A stretch of 64,000 bases of DNA from Providencia rettgeri (GCF_013255915.1 NZ_CP053896.1:2666001-2730000), one strand, 5' to 3'; positions 8,284-17,671 are shown, counted from the first letter of the stretch. Notes: generated by a model not told the origin, from the letters alone. Translations and numbers: made by a program.

Positions 8284-10017
8284 ATGAGTACAAAAAAAAT
8301 TAATAGGTTGCGCCCTTTTAGTGCGCTAATAGATTCTTGTTGGAAAGAAAAATATACGGCTACCCGCTTTATTAAGGATTTAATCGCGGGTATTACCGTG
8401 GGTATTATCGCTATCCCCCTCGCAATGGCTTTGGCTATCGCTAGCGGTGTTCCGCCTCAATATGGGCTTTATACTGCCGCGATTGCTGGGATCGTCATCG
8501 CGGTAACTGGTGGGTCACGCTATAGCGTTTCAGGCCCCACAGCGGCTTTTGTGGTGATCCTCTATCCTGTCTCTCAACAATTTGGGTTAAGTGGGTTATT
8601 AGTCGCCACATTGATGTCGGGTGTCATACTTCTTGCGATGGGGTTTGCTCGCTTTGGTAAGTTTATTGAATACATACCCGTTTCTGTCACCTTAGGCTTT
8701 ACTTCGGGAATTGCTATCACCATTGCTACCATGCAAATTAAAGATTTCTTTGGCTTGCAAATGGCGCATGTCCCAGAAAACTATGTTGATAAGCTCATTG
8801 CTATTGGCAATACCTTCCCCACTTTTCAGTACAGTGACACACTAATTGGTCTTTCAACCCTTTTGGTGCTTATCTTCTGGCCTAAACTAAAATTAAAACT
8901 TCCCGGCCATTTGCCAGCCCTTATTGTCGGGACTTTCGTCATGTGGGTACTTTCATTATTTGGTATGGAAGTCGCGACTATCGGTTCTGAATTTAGCTAT
9001 TTATTGCCTGATGGTACTGAAGGTAATGGTATTCCCCCTATCCTACCGCAGTTTATTTTGCCATGGGAACTCCCCGGAAGTGCGCCAATCAACTGGGCGA
9101 TGATCACCGCATTAATGCCTGCAGCATTTTCTATGGCGGTACTTGGCGCAATTGAGTCACTGTTATGTGCTGTAGTATTGGACAACATGACAGGAACCAA
9201 GCACCATTCCAATAGTGAACTTATTGGCCAAGGTGTGGGGAACATTGCGGCGCCTTTTTTTGGTGGGATCACAGCAACCGCTGCAATAGCACGCTCTGCA
9301 GCTAACGTCCGTGCAGGTGCTACATCCCCCATTTCTGCGATTATTCACTCAATACTGGTGATACTTACATTATTAGTTCTTGCACCAATGCTCTCTTATC
9401 TGCCATTAGCCGCAATGTCTGCATTACTATTGATAGTGGCTTGGAACATGAGTGCTGCGGGCAAAGTCGTTTACCTGATTAAACGCGCGCCAAAAGATGA
9501 CATTATTGTATTAGTACTATGTATGTCTCTAACTGTTCTATTTGATATGGTTATTGCTATCACTGTCGGGATTGTTCTCGCGTCATTATTGTTCATGCGG
9601 CGTATTGCCAATATGACCCGTTCAACACAACTCGCAGAAACAGACGAAGAGCGAAGCCGTTTAGTCGTAAGAATAAATGGCCCGTTATTTTTCGCTGCTG
9701 CTGAGCGTATTTTCGATGAATTGCGTGTCAAAAGCGCAGGTTATGAAACCATTATTATGCAATGGGACGCAGTGCCGGTTTTAGATGCAGGTGGTTTAGA
9801 AGCTTTCGAAAAATTCATAGATGCCGTACGCAAAGATACCCATGTCTTAGTTTGTGACATTCCGTTCCAGCCATTAAAAACTTTGGCAAGAGCGAAAGTG
9901 ACACCTATTGAAGGCGTATTGAGCTTTTATAATTCAATGGATCATGCACTTGAAGCCGTTAAAGCTATCGAACAGGCAGGTTCTATCGACACAGAAAAAT
10001 CAACAACAACGCCTTAA
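8284..10017 (+). CDS. dauA: SulP-family C4-dicarboxylate/anion transporter DauA
   Basis: A 577-residue inner-membrane SulP (SLC26) transporter. Segments highly typical of DauA (YchM) run through it: [55 protein letters not shown] and [15 protein letters not shown]. The C-terminal STAS domain (about residues 445-560) includes [14 protein letters not shown] and [16 protein letters not shown]. coli DauA takes up succinate and other C4-dicarboxylates aerobically at acidic pH; this role is transferred by family. In E. coli the gene lies between prs and ychH-pth; here prs and ychH are adjacent and dauA sits about 37 kb away, or about 10 kb if the integrated element is ignored. A bidirectional terminator follows. 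Confidence 0.92.
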   Translation: MSTKKINRLRPFSALIDSCWKEKYTATRFIKDLIAGITVGIIAIPLAMALAIASGVPPQYGLYTAAIAGIVIAVTGGSRYSVSGPTAAFVVILYPVSQQFGLSGLLVATLMSGVILLAMGFARFGKFIEYIPVSVTLGFTSGIAITIATMQIKDFFGLQMAHVPENYVDKLIAIGNTFPTFQYSDTLIGLSTLLVLIFWPKLKLKLPGHLPALIVGTFVMWVLSLFGMEVATIGSEFSYLLPDGTEGNGIPPILPQFILPWELPGSAPINWAMITALMPAAFSMAVLGAIESLLCAVVLDNMTGTKHHSNSELIGQGVGNIAAPFFGGITATAAIARSAANVRAGATSPISAIIHSILVILTLLVLAPMLSYLPLAAMSALLLIVAWNMSAAGKVVYLIKRAPKDDIIVLVLCMSLTVLFDMVIAITVGIVLASLLFMRRIANMTRSTQLAETDEERSRLVVRINGPLFFAAAERIFDELRVKSAGYETIIMQWDAVPVLDAGGLEAFEKFIDAVRKDTHVLVCDIPFQPLKTLARAKVTPIEGVLSFYNSMDHALEAVKAIEQAGSIDTEKSTTTP

Positions 10018-10032
10018 CTTAGGTATCAAAGC

Positions 10033-10062
10033 AAACCGCCATGCTATTTCACATGGCGGTTT
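10033..10062. terminator. Bidirectional intrinsic terminator between dauA and the Sel1-repeat gene
   Basis: AAACCGCCATG (10033-10043) pairs with CATGGCGGTTT (10052-10062), loop 8 nt. It lies between convergent genes ending at 10017 and 10068. Confidence 0.8.
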
Positions 10063-10067
10063 AGCTA

Positions 10068-10802
10068 TCACTCACTAAAACAAAACATCTCATTCCCTGC
10101 ATTTTTTCCTTTTTCGCAGGCTATTTCCCTTAATTTTTTTGCTTTAACTTGGTCGATGGTCACCGTTCCTGTGTTATCTTCAGAAAATCTAAACGCAGCC
10201 ATCCACTCTGCATAGCCTGGATAAGTCATCTCATTTGCTTTATCAAACCATTGCTGTGCTTGCTTTTCGTCTTTTGCAACGCCTTTGCCATCTAAATAGA
10301 TAACACCAAGTAAAATTGGAGCAATAAAATAATCCGGGTTATTTAACGCATTAACTTCATTAAGAAGTTCTATAGATTGTTGATAATCCGTTTTGCCTGC
10401 AATTGGATTTATCAATGACTCTGCTAAACTGATTTTTCCGCGCGTACTGCCCATTTCAACCGCTTTTGTCGCGTATTTACGGGCATCAGCCAATTCCTGC
10501 GAAAAGTAACTATCACTTAATAGATTGATATCCGCCAATAATGCATAACCATCCGCATTACCGTTTTTTGCCGCTTCATTTGCCCATAAACGCGCACTAT
10601 TAAAATTTTGTAGGACACCTAAACCGGAAAAATACATTTGAGCAAGTTGGTACTGAGCAAGAGCATCTTTCTTGACTGCTTTTTGGTGAGTTTGTACAAA
10701 TTTTTGTTTATCTTCAGGAGTAATATCAAGTTGAGCAGCAGCTTGAAAAGAAAACGTAATTAGAGATGAAACGATAATAGCTTTATAAAAATTTGATTTC
10801 AT
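10068..10802 (-). CDS. Secreted Sel1-like (tetratricopeptide-type) repeat protein
   Basis: A 244-residue protein from the start at 10802, MKSNFYKAIIVSSLITFSFQAAAQ, which gives a clean signal peptide cut after AAA/AQ. Longer in-frame starts upstream would spoil the signal. Sel1-type repeats follow: DALAQYQLAQMYFSGLGVLQNF, ARLWANEAAKNGNADGYALLADI, DARKYATKAVEMGSTRGKISLAE and GVIYLDGKGVAKDEKQAQQWF. Such repeats usually mediate protein contacts in the periplasm. It is the last gene of a kdsA-yhcC-sel1 operon (20 nt after yhcC). It ends with a Cys pair region, CEKGKNAGNEMFCFSE. The specific partner is unknown. Confidence 0.8.
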   Translation of the reverse strand: MKSNFYKAIIVSSLITFSFQAAAQLDITPEDKQKFVQTHQKAVKKDALAQYQLAQMYFSGLGVLQNFNSARLWANEAAKNGNADGYALLADINLLSDSYFSQELADARKYATKAVEMGSTRGKISLAESLINPIAGKTDYQQSIELLNEVNALNNPDYFIAPILLGVIYLDGKGVAKDEKQAQQWFDKANEMTYPGYAEWMAAFRFSEDNTGTVTIDQVKAKKLREIACEKGKNAGNEMFCFSE

Positions 10803-10822
10803 AGTTGTTCTCATTAAAGAAG

Positions 10823-11725
10823 TCAAAGCGCGGAGCCTTGCCCTCCCCATTTTAAGAAATATTGATATAAATTATTCATTCCCACCCAATGATTTTCACA
10901 CCAGTTCGGGGCGAGCAAAGTTGGCTTTCTTGCACTTGCACTGATACGGTGGTAGACAATGTCAGTCGGAGTATGACGTACCATTTCACCAGCAGTTTGG
11001 GTATATTCATCAAGAGAAAGCGTTGCCAAGCGCCCTGCTCGCCAACTTTTGGCCATCACACTGCCTTCAACAATATGTAACGGATGTAATTTGATACCAT
11101 CCGTTCCGCATTCAAGCACTTTATCAAGTGTTTCCATGTTCATTTGGCCATTTTCCCCGGGTAATCCACAAATCAAATGCGTACACACTTTTAATCCAAG
11201 GCTACGGGCTTTTTGCGTTGTTTGTCGGTATGCATAAAAACCATGGCCACGATTAATACGATGTAGTGTTTTATCATGAGCACTTTGTAAACCTAGCTCA
11301 AGCCATATTTCATAGCCTTTCTGTTGATACTGGCCTAACAAAGACAAAACGGATTCAGGGACACAGTCAGGGCGAGTTCCTACGCATAAACCAACAATAT
11401 CGGCTTGCAGTAAGGCTTCTTCATAAAGTTGTTTTAATAGGCTTACTTCGGCATAAGTGCTGGTATAGGCTTGAAAATAAGCTAAATAACGTTTTGCGCG
11501 GGAAATTCGGGTGATCTGTTGGTGAATTTGTTCACTAATAGTGTGAGATGACTGACTTTCATCAGCAAAAGAGGCCACATTACAAAAAGTGCAGCCTCCT
11601 CGCCCAAGGGTGCCATCACGGTTCGGGCAATTAAAGCCACCATGTAAGGTGATTTTATAGATTTTTTCACCATATCGGCGCTGTAAATCAGCGCCGAACA
11701 TAGAAACGACTTCAGTGAGTTGCAT
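10823..11725 (-). CDS. yhcC: YhcC-family radical SAM protein
   Basis: A 300-residue radical SAM protein. The cluster-binding cysteines lie in the N-terminal motif CPNRDGTLGRGGCTFC (C-x12-C-x2-C), the unusual spacing seen in the YhcC/TIGR01212 group and close to Elp3-like enzymes. Further core motifs are GLCVGTRPDCV, LELGLQSAHDKTLHRINRGH and THLICGLPGE. The substrate is not known; the family is often considered a tRNA- or metabolite-modifying enzyme, which is a guess. It follows kdsA by 12 nt and precedes a Sel1-repeat gene, so the three are probably co-transcribed. Confidence 0.88.
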   Translation of the reverse strand: MQLTEVVSMFGADLQRRYGEKIYKITLHGGFNCPNRDGTLGRGGCTFCNVASFADESQSSHTISEQIHQQITRISRAKRYLAYFQAYTSTYAEVSLLKQLYEEALLQADIVGLCVGTRPDCVPESVLSLLGQYQQKGYEIWLELGLQSAHDKTLHRINRGHGFYAYRQTTQKARSLGLKVCTHLICGLPGENGQMNMETLDKVLECGTDGIKLHPLHIVEGSVMAKSWRAGRLATLSLDEYTQTAGEMVRHTPTDIVYHRISASARKPTLLAPNWCENHWVGMNNLYQYFLKWGGQGSAL

Positions 11726-11737
11726 AAACCGCCTAAC

Positions 11738-12609
<872 letters not shown>

Positions 12610-12612
12610 GTA

Positions 12613-12642
12613 ATTATATCTTAAGTCATTGTTTTAAATGAA
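12613..12642 (-). promoter_or_regulatory. Candidate promoter for kdsA supplied by the element end
   Basis: On the minus strand a perfect TATAAT occupies 12618-12613, placing a start point near 12606, about 14 nt before the kdsA ATG. The best -35 at 18-bp spacing is TTCATT (3 of 6). The -10 lies just inside the element, 3 bp beyond the att core. This is a sequence match only. Confidence 0.4.
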
Positions 12643-12666
12643 CCATAATCATAACATTTTTAAATT

Positions 12667-12686
12667 AGGTACAATTTAGGTACAAG
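12667..12686 (+). repeat. Paired AGGTACAA repeats near the kdsA-side end (candidate integrase arm sites)
   Basis: AGGTACAA at 12667-12674 and AGGTACAAG at 12678-12686, direct, 11 bp apart. The same paired motif occurs at 39887-39907 inside the other end. Paired direct repeats inside both ends are what arm-type integrase sites look like. The remaining sequence up to 12901 holds nothing else I can identify. Confidence 0.5.
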
Positions 12687-12901
12687 AAAAACGAAACCGT
12701 TAAAATCTATATTTCTATTCTAAGCCGTGCATGCCAAGTTAGTACATTGCTATATTTGGGATGATAATTTAAATCATTGCAGATAGTGAAACGCCAATCA
12801 AAAATAACCCTCCCCATTTTTTCCACGCCTCCGTTTCAAACGGAACTGTAAAATTAACACTTGTGCGACTTCAAATTTAATCAGCTATTAATCAATCTTA
12901 T

Positions 12902-13432
12902 TTAAACTTTGCTTTTAGGGTTTAGCTTGAACATGATGGTTGTTGATTCAAGGTCGCCATGAATTGATTGAGCGAACTCAGGGATTTCACCACTAACCTG
13001 CCATCCTAGAGAGGTATATAAGCTAACAGTTATTCCTTTGGTATTTGTATCTAATGTTAGAAGTGTCAATCCTGTTTCCCATGCTATTTGCTCCGCCGCT
13101 AGCATTAATCTCCTTGCGAGACCTTTGCGCCTGTAATCAGGTAATACCAATAACTTACAAATTTCTCCTCGGTGTTTGCCATTTGGCTTTGTACACAAAT
13201 CAAGTCCAACAACACCAACGATTTTATTATCTACCTCTACTGAGATAAGCTTAAAATTATTTGTTGATAAAGAGTGATTGACACCAACCCAATAATTTTT
13301 CATATCACCTATTTGATCTTTTGCGTCAGTATATCCAACACTAGCCCCACCAAGGACGCATCTATACAATAAATTGGTCAGCTCATCTATTTTGTTATCG
13401 CTTATTTTGTCACTATCGCAACGTATAATCAT
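12902..13432 (-). CDS. GNAT-family N-acetyltransferase
   Basis: A 176-residue protein with a GNAT fold. The acetyl-CoA pyrophosphate loop is LVLPDYRRKGLARRLM (Q/RxxGxG/A type), and beta-4 is VVGVVGLDLCTKP. The C-terminal part has LLTLDTNTKGITVSLYTSLGWQVSGE, the usual A-x-xLYxxLGF-like segment. The substrate cannot be read from the sequence; relatives acetylate small molecules, peptides or tRNA-linked residues. It is the first cargo gene inside the kdsA-side end of the element, alone and on the minus strand. It has no adjacent ribbon-helix-helix antitoxin, which argues against a GNAT toxin module of the TacAT kind. Confidence 0.82.
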   Translation of the reverse strand: MIIRCDSDKISDNKIDELTNLLYRCVLGGASVGYTDAKDQIGDMKNYWVGVNHSLSTNNFKLISVEVDNKIVGVVGLDLCTKPNGKHRGEICKLLVLPDYRRKGLARRLMLAAEQIAWETGLTLLTLDTNTKGITVSLYTSLGWQVSGEIPEFAQSIHGDLESTTIMFKLNPKSKV

Positions 13433-13694
13433 ATTTGCGCCTCAATAAGGGTCTCATTACACAATAAGTTAGTAGATTAACTATGAATTAATTGAGCACA
13501 CAAGTAACTAAAATTTTATAGATATATTTAAAACTCCTCGGTAACTTCGGAGCAACTGATCTGTTCATCTTAAAGAGGGTCAGTGAAAGGTAGGTAACTA
13601 ATTGTGGTTTAGTTTAAAGAGGTGAAATGGCCTATTTACTTCAAGGCATGATCTCATATTATGCAAACTGTATTTTACTTAATGGAGTTTATAC

Positions 13695-14261
13695 ATGTTT
13701 GAATTAATAGATAACCTAGTAAAACAAGCAGCCAAAAAGTTTGGTCACAACCTGTCTGTTTATCAGCCAAGACTAGGTAAAAATAGCTTTAATGAAAAAA
13801 ATCTAACATACAACTTAGCCTTCCAGTTTGAATCTACTATTAATGAAAAAAACCAAAATCCCATAGCATTTATGGAGGCTCCATTTAAAAAAGCCTTCAA
13901 TAGTCGTACAAACTTGCACATAGACTCAATTTTAATCAACGAGTCATCCCTAGTTTTGGTTGAAGCTAAAAGACTTTATCATCAAGATAAAATGCTAGAA
14001 ATAGAAAGTGACTGGGAAAGAATGAGTTCTCCACTACTTATTAATCCAATTAGAGAGAAATTACCTAATAAGGATATTTATAAACTAGTAATTGCCGAGT
14101 CATGGAGTTCTAAGATAACTAAGTGGTGGGGTTATGATGACACATCTCTATGCTGGAACAGGAATGTGTTATTTAAGCACGTAGGCGTACATCCAGTAAC
14201 AAAAATTGACGGTTGCGATATCAACTGGTTGTACGCCATAGAGAAGCTGGCCAAATCATAA
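13695..14261 (+). CDS. Hypothetical protein with a PD-(D/E)XK nuclease-like signature
   Basis: A 188-residue protein of no family I recognise. Residues about 75-95 read LHIDSILINE followed by SSLVLVEAKRL. An aspartate on one strand, then a hydrophobic strand ending in E-x-K about 15 residues later, is the pattern of the PD-(D/E)XK restriction-nuclease fold. The C-terminal region is rich in aromatics (KWWGYDDTSLCWNRN). ATG 3 nt after GGAGTTTATAC supports the start. It stands alone between an acetyltransferase and an OB-fold-like gene it overlaps by 6 nt, and is close to AbiH. Defence or DNA-repair nuclease is an inference from the motif and setting. Confidence 0.6.
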   Translation: MFELIDNLVKQAAKKFGHNLSVYQPRLGKNSFNEKNLTYNLAFQFESTINEKNQNPIAFMEAPFKKAFNSRTNLHIDSILINESSLVLVEAKRLYHQDKMLEIESDWERMSSPLLINPIREKLPNKDIYKLVIAESWSSKITKWWGYDDTSLCWNRNVLFKHVGVHPVTKIDGCDINWLYAIEKLAKS

Positions 14262-14492
14262 TAGCTTAATTCCTATGAGCTGCGCCCCTGTTAGCTGATA
14301 ACCATTAAACCATTCATAGCGACCTGTAGCAGTGACTTTATTTCCTTTCTGGTAGGTCATTAGCTCCAGCACGTTAATATCGAATGCCACTATCTTTAGT
14401 GGGCATGGGCTACGCTTATCACTCTCTGCCTGAATAATCATCGTGGCCATAACTTTACCTGTAGCTGTTTTAACTCTCTCAGGTGCTTTCAT
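14256..14492 (-). CDS. Small OB-fold-like protein, possibly single-stranded-DNA binding
   Basis: A 78-residue protein. The alternating pattern KVMATMIIQAE, PLKIVAFDINVLELM, KGNKVTATGRYEWF and YQLTGAQLIGIKLL resembles the beta strands of short SSB/PriB-like OB folds, in which a G-x-x-V-x-V-x-G strand precedes the last two strands. Phage satellites often carry such SSB-like genes. The identification rests only on this pattern. Its 3' end overlaps the convergent nuclease-like gene by 6 nt. The ATG lies behind AACGGTA, a weak ribosome site. Confidence 0.5.
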   Translation of the reverse strand: MKAPERVKTATGKVMATMIIQAESDKRSPCPLKIVAFDINVLELMTYQKGNKVTATGRYEWFNGYQLTGAQLIGIKLL

Positions 14493-14741
14493 TACCGTTC
14501 ACTGACGTAGTGATCCTGATTGATTTTACTTTTCTCATTTCTGGTTTATTCATCTTCGTATCATCAACACATACTGGTATATAAGAATTTCATACTATTC
14601 AGTAGTCAATCCCATCAGAAAATAATACTAAAGTATCACCTAGATCAAATCACTTAATTCTCTCTTATACTCTATTTGAAGATTGAATTATACATGATGA
14701 TATAACATAATAGAAAAAGTTTGTTCTGGATTTTATTTCCT

Positions 14742-14766
14742 CCCCCGATTCTTCTCGGGGTTTTTT
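14742..14766 (+). terminator. Strong intrinsic terminator without an obvious upstream gene
   Basis: CCCCGA (14743-14748) pairs with TCGGGG (14755-14760), 6-nt loop, followed by TTTTTT. It reads rightward, but no plus-strand coding frame ends nearby, and the 630-bp stretch 14493-15124 holds no convincing gene. A TATACT near 14673 could be the -10 of a short RNA ending here. The rest of the stretch shows nothing. Confidence 0.6.
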
Positions 14767-15124
14767 ATGCGGGCTAACCTACTATCGCTAGTTCACCATC
14801 ACAGAAAACCACATGCAGGATGATCTCATATTCTTAGGTAACTTTTCATGGTGCAAATGTAAATTATGACAATACCTATTTGCTATAACTCCCTAATTCC
14901 ATAGCATCTTGCCAGCACAATACCCCAGCACCAATACCATCATATCAGGACTAATATTAGCCATCTTTTATAGATAGATTGGTAAGGCTATTCTATGATT
15001 GCAGTACTCTATTGCCTATAATGGGTAAACAGCACCACAAAGGAATGAAAACGTTCTGAATATATAGCAATATACTTCTTACTGAATTAAATATCTTAAT
15101 ACAGACCATAAAATGGAGCTTAAT

Positions 15125-15997
15125 ATGAGTACACTTTTTATTATTGGTAATGGATTTGATCTCTTTCATGGACTACCAACCCGCTACTCTGATTTTAAAG
15201 GATTTGTAGAAAAAACAAACATAGAATTATTTGACATTATAGAAGAGTATATTCCTGCAGGTGATGATTGGAGTGAACTTGAAGATGCCTTATCAAATAT
15301 TCACTACGAAAATATACTTGATAACCAAGATATGTTTCTTCCATCTTACTCTTGTGAAGATTGGTCTGATAGTGGGCATCATGATTTTGAATATGAAACA
15401 CAAAAAAAAACAGATAAAATATCGAACGATTTGTTGATTACTTGTAAACAATGGATACATACCATAATCACAAAAGAAACCCTTCCAAAATTAAACTATA
15501 TTGATAATAATTCAATTTATCTAAATTTTAATTACACCGATACTTTATCAAACGTATACAATATTAACGAATCAAATATACATCAAATACATGGCAATAC
15601 ACAGTCAGATAAAATTATACTCGGACATGGGAATAAACCAGAAAAAAGCGTTAACATCAACAAAGGGGAAGATCAAGATACAAGAGTTGCTAATGCTTAT
15701 GAAATTATCGATAAATGCTTATTAGATACATATAAAAATACTCAGCTAGTGATTGAACAGCACCATTTTTTTAAATTAGAGCTATCTAAAATAGAAAATA
15801 TTATAATACTAGGTCATTCTATATCTAAGGTTGATGATGAATACTATTATCACATAATAAACAAATGTAATCATATAAATTGGTATATCGCCTCTCTTTC
15901 TGATAATGATTTCATACAAAAGAAAAAAAAATTAAATACATTAGGGGTTCCTATTGCAAATATATTTCCTATAAACTGGAATCATTATAACCTCTAA
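15125..15997 (+). CDS. AbiH-family (bacteriophage abortive infection) protein
   Basis: A 290-residue protein beginning MSTLFIIGNGFDLFHGLPTRYSDF, the N-terminal signature of AbiH proteins (GNGFDLxHGLPTxYxDF), with two later family blocks: LNFNYTDTLSNVY followed by IHQIHGN, and IILGHGN. AbiH was first described as a lactococcal plasmid abortive-infection protein; its biochemical action is not settled. I chose the ATG at 15125 over 15113 because GGAG sits 6 nt before it. The gene is very AT-rich and stands alone. The protein is full length, so an anti-phage role is plausible but not shown by the sequence. Confidence 0.85.
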   Translation: MSTLFIIGNGFDLFHGLPTRYSDFKGFVEKTNIELFDIIEEYIPAGDDWSELEDALSNIHYENILDNQDMFLPSYSCEDWSDSGHHDFEYETQKKTDKISNDLLITCKQWIHTIITKETLPKLNYIDNNSIYLNFNYTDTLSNVYNINESNIHQIHGNTQSDKIILGHGNKPEKSVNINKGEDQDTRVANAYEIIDKCLLDTYKNTQLVIEQHHFFKLELSKIENIIILGHSISKVDDEYYYHIINKCNHINWYIASLSDNDFIQKKKKLNTLGVPIANIFPINWNHYNL

Positions 15998-16211
15998 TTA
16001 TACGTACTGTCTTGGCTTGCCTCTGATTGGTTATTTCAACTTACAATAAGTATTAAAAGTATTGATTTAGATACACTAAAAAATCAACTAATGAAAGGCA
16101 TACGCTATTTTGAACAACTTTGTTTTGCCACGATTACAGCATTACTAAGGATAAGCCAAAGTGGCGGTCTCAGGAAAATCAATAAGTTGGCTCTCCTGTT
16201 CTTTCCTGCTA

Positions 16212-16436
16212 TCAGGCCTCTTGTGAAAAGAGTTGCTTGAGCTCCTCACTTTCGGGAAATGTATAACCAGTTCGTTTATGGAATCGTTTTTCTAACTCAT
16301 CTGACGTTCCCTCGGGCTTGTCGCCGCTCATCTCATCCATGATAGCCCTAATCACCAAGGTATCGAAGCTTTCATCCGTGGCGTTGTGCTTCTTCATCAT
16401 GGCCTTAATCTGCTTAATTCCGCTTTTAGTGCTCAT
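16212..16436 (-). CDS. Small hypothetical protein, last gene of the DUF5681 mini-operon
   Basis: A 74-residue, charged, largely helical protein (MSTKSGIKQIKAMMKKH at the start, FHKRTGYTFPESEELKQLF near the end). No family recognised. It begins 11 nt inside the preceding gene, so translation is probably coupled. Its first 12 residues resemble those of the two preceding small proteins in pattern (short polar start, then x-(L/I)-K-x-(I/L)-(K/R)), perhaps because all three starts overlap the preceding stop in a similar way. Confidence 0.65.
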   Translation of the reverse strand: MSTKSGIKQIKAMMKKHNATDESFDTLVIRAIMDEMSGDKPEGTSDELEKRFHKRTGYTFPESEELKQLFSQEA

Positions 16437-16659
16437 TGTCTTTTACCCATTTAGCTCGACGTGGATCTCCATCATCATACATTTCAGTAAATGATTTCTC
16501 ATCTGAGTTACCAACAGGCACATACATGCGGCCTACGATTAAATGGTCACCTTCCGCAGAAGAATCGACAATACGGACTTCAAAGCCTGTTATCTTCTCC
16601 TCTGGCTGGAATTCTTCTATTTGCTCTCTAATTTGCTTAAGTGCTTTTCTAAGCGTCAT
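16426..16659 (-). CDS. Small hypothetical protein, third gene of the DUF5681 mini-operon
   Basis: A 77-residue acidic protein starting MTLRKALKQIREQIEEF and continuing with a beta-rich core (ITGFEVRIVDSS, then HLIVGRMYVPV) and the tail MYDDGDPRRAKWVKD. No family recognised. It overlaps the upstream gene by 11 nt and the downstream gene by 11 nt. The N-terminal helix is similar to that of its upstream neighbour (MTMRNSLKKLKRQIES), hinting at a duplicated or shared N-terminal module. Confidence 0.68.
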   Translation of the reverse strand: MTLRKALKQIREQIEEFQPEEKITGFEVRIVDSSAEGDHLIVGRMYVPVGNSDEKSFTEMYDDGDPRRAKWVKDNEH

Positions 16660-16819
16660 TAGTTTCTATCCCATATAAAACTTTATCGTGATGTTGTAGA
16701 GATAACACTTCCCAATCATCAACACTCAATGACGGTATTGGCTCCATAATATTGCGAACTTTAGGCACTGCTGATTCAATCTGCCTTTTGAGCTTTTTAA
16801 GTGAATTACGCATAGTCAT
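16649..16819 (-). CDS. Very small hypothetical protein, second gene of the DUF5681 mini-operon
   Basis: A 56-residue frame starting MTMRNSLKKLKRQIESAVP at 16819, ending with TAG at 16649. Its start lies 14 nt inside the DUF5681 gene and its stop 11 nt inside the next gene, so the four genes form one overlapping train. The middle reads IPSLSVDDWEVLSLQHHDK. No known domain. Support comes from the overlap arrangement and from the N-terminal likeness to the following protein. Confidence 0.55.
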   Translation of the reverse strand: MTMRNSLKKLKRQIESAVPKVRNIMEPIPSLSVDDWEVLSLQHHDKVLYGIETNDA

Positions 16820-17225
16820 TTTTAATTCCTTCCATTGCTTCTTTCAATGCCTCAACCTCACGCTGCAAGCTCTCAACCTCGATAATCTTAGAAGCATCAG
16901 CAATGCCTTTTAAAATCACGGTTCCCACATCTGGTGGTACTAATCCCTGACTGATAGCAGATACAACGCTCAAAGCTGCGCTTGATAGGTCTGTGGTGTC
17001 ACAAAGAAATTCGACAGGCTGAATGGTGGATTTAGAAACAGGGTCGCAACGGTCAGCCCATATCTTTAAACAGGTAGCATCACCGCCTTCAATGCCAGCA
17101 AGAATTGATTTAATTGCTTGAGGGGTCATTTCCATTAGATTACGCCTTATCTCAGCGCCTTTACTTGGCCTACCTGATGGATTACCTGATTGTCCTTTTT
17201 GCCACCTTGTTGGGTGCTTACTCAT
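16806..17225 (-). CDS. DUF5681-domain protein
   Basis: A 139-residue protein whose start, WQKGQSGNPSGRPSKGAE, is the GxSGNPxGRPKG motif that defines DUF5681. It continues with NLMEMTPQAIKSILAGIEGGDATCLKIWADRCDP; in relatives this segment pairs with phage-type packaging or DNA-binding genes. A helical heptad-like tail follows (VESLQREVEALKEAMEGI). It heads a train of four overlapping genes on the minus strand, with AGAGGTAAATAA before the ATG. Function unknown; phage relatives often sit close to terminase genes, but no terminase is present here. Confidence 0.75.
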   Translation of the reverse strand: MSKHPTRWQKGQSGNPSGRPSKGAEIRRNLMEMTPQAIKSILAGIEGGDATCLKIWADRCDPVSKSTIQPVEFLCDTTDLSSAALSVVSAISQGLVPPDVGTVILKGIADASKIIEVESLQREVEALKEAMEGIKNDYA

Positions 17226-17280
17226 TTATTTACCTCTTAGGATAAGCCATCCAGAAAGTAACTCACCGAACGACATCGAC

Positions 17281-17451
17281 TTATTTTTCCATTTGGCTGA
17301 GAGCTGTATCAACCAAGCCTCTGGCGATAGCGTTAATTGTTGGTGCTAGATTTAGTGGTGACTTAGCTTTCTCAGCATCCTGAAGAGCTCTAATTCTTAC
17401 CATTTGATCCATTGTTAACATCACAGGTTTAAAATTAGGGTTATAGGTCAT
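17281..17451 (-). CDS. Small hypothetical protein upstream of the DUF5681 operon
   Basis: A 56-residue frame starting MTYNPNFKPVMLTMDQMVRIRALQDAE and ending LVDTALSQMEK, with the good ribosome site GAGAGG 8 nt before the ATG. The predicted shape is short strand plus two helices, compatible with a ribbon-helix-helix DNA-binding protein, although no clear signature is visible. It could be the regulator of the DUF5681 train 56 nt downstream. Overall support is the ribosome site, codon use like the neighbours, and the lack of a competing frame. Confidence 0.55.
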   Translation of the reverse strand: MTYNPNFKPVMLTMDQMVRIRALQDAEKAKSPLNLAPTINAIARGLVDTALSQMEK

Positions 17452-17642
17452 TATGATTACCTCTCAATTGTTATTTCATAATTAGCAATAATTATATTTA
17501 TTATCCCAATTATGGCAACACAATTAGGAGTAAACGTTTGAGGGGTACTCTCTCTTTGGAGGTATCACCGTGGTTTAGTTTAGTACCATTTTGGTACGTT
17601 ATTATTGTGAATCTTTTTGATATCGATAAGTAAGCTATATAC

Positions 17643-17671
17643 AAAAAAAGCCCTTAAAAAATATTAAGGGC
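17643..17671 (-). terminator. Intrinsic terminator of the periplasmic binding protein gene
   Basis: On the minus strand GCCCTTAA pairs with TTAAGGGC (17671-17664 with 17657-17650), followed by a run of seven T (17649-17643). It lies 19 nt after the stop at 17690. Confidence 0.85.

Noticed and set aside
12902-13432. GNAT toxin of a toxin-antitoxin pair
   Set aside because: Its gene has no adjacent RHH antitoxin frame; the nearest RHH gene is over 5 kb away.
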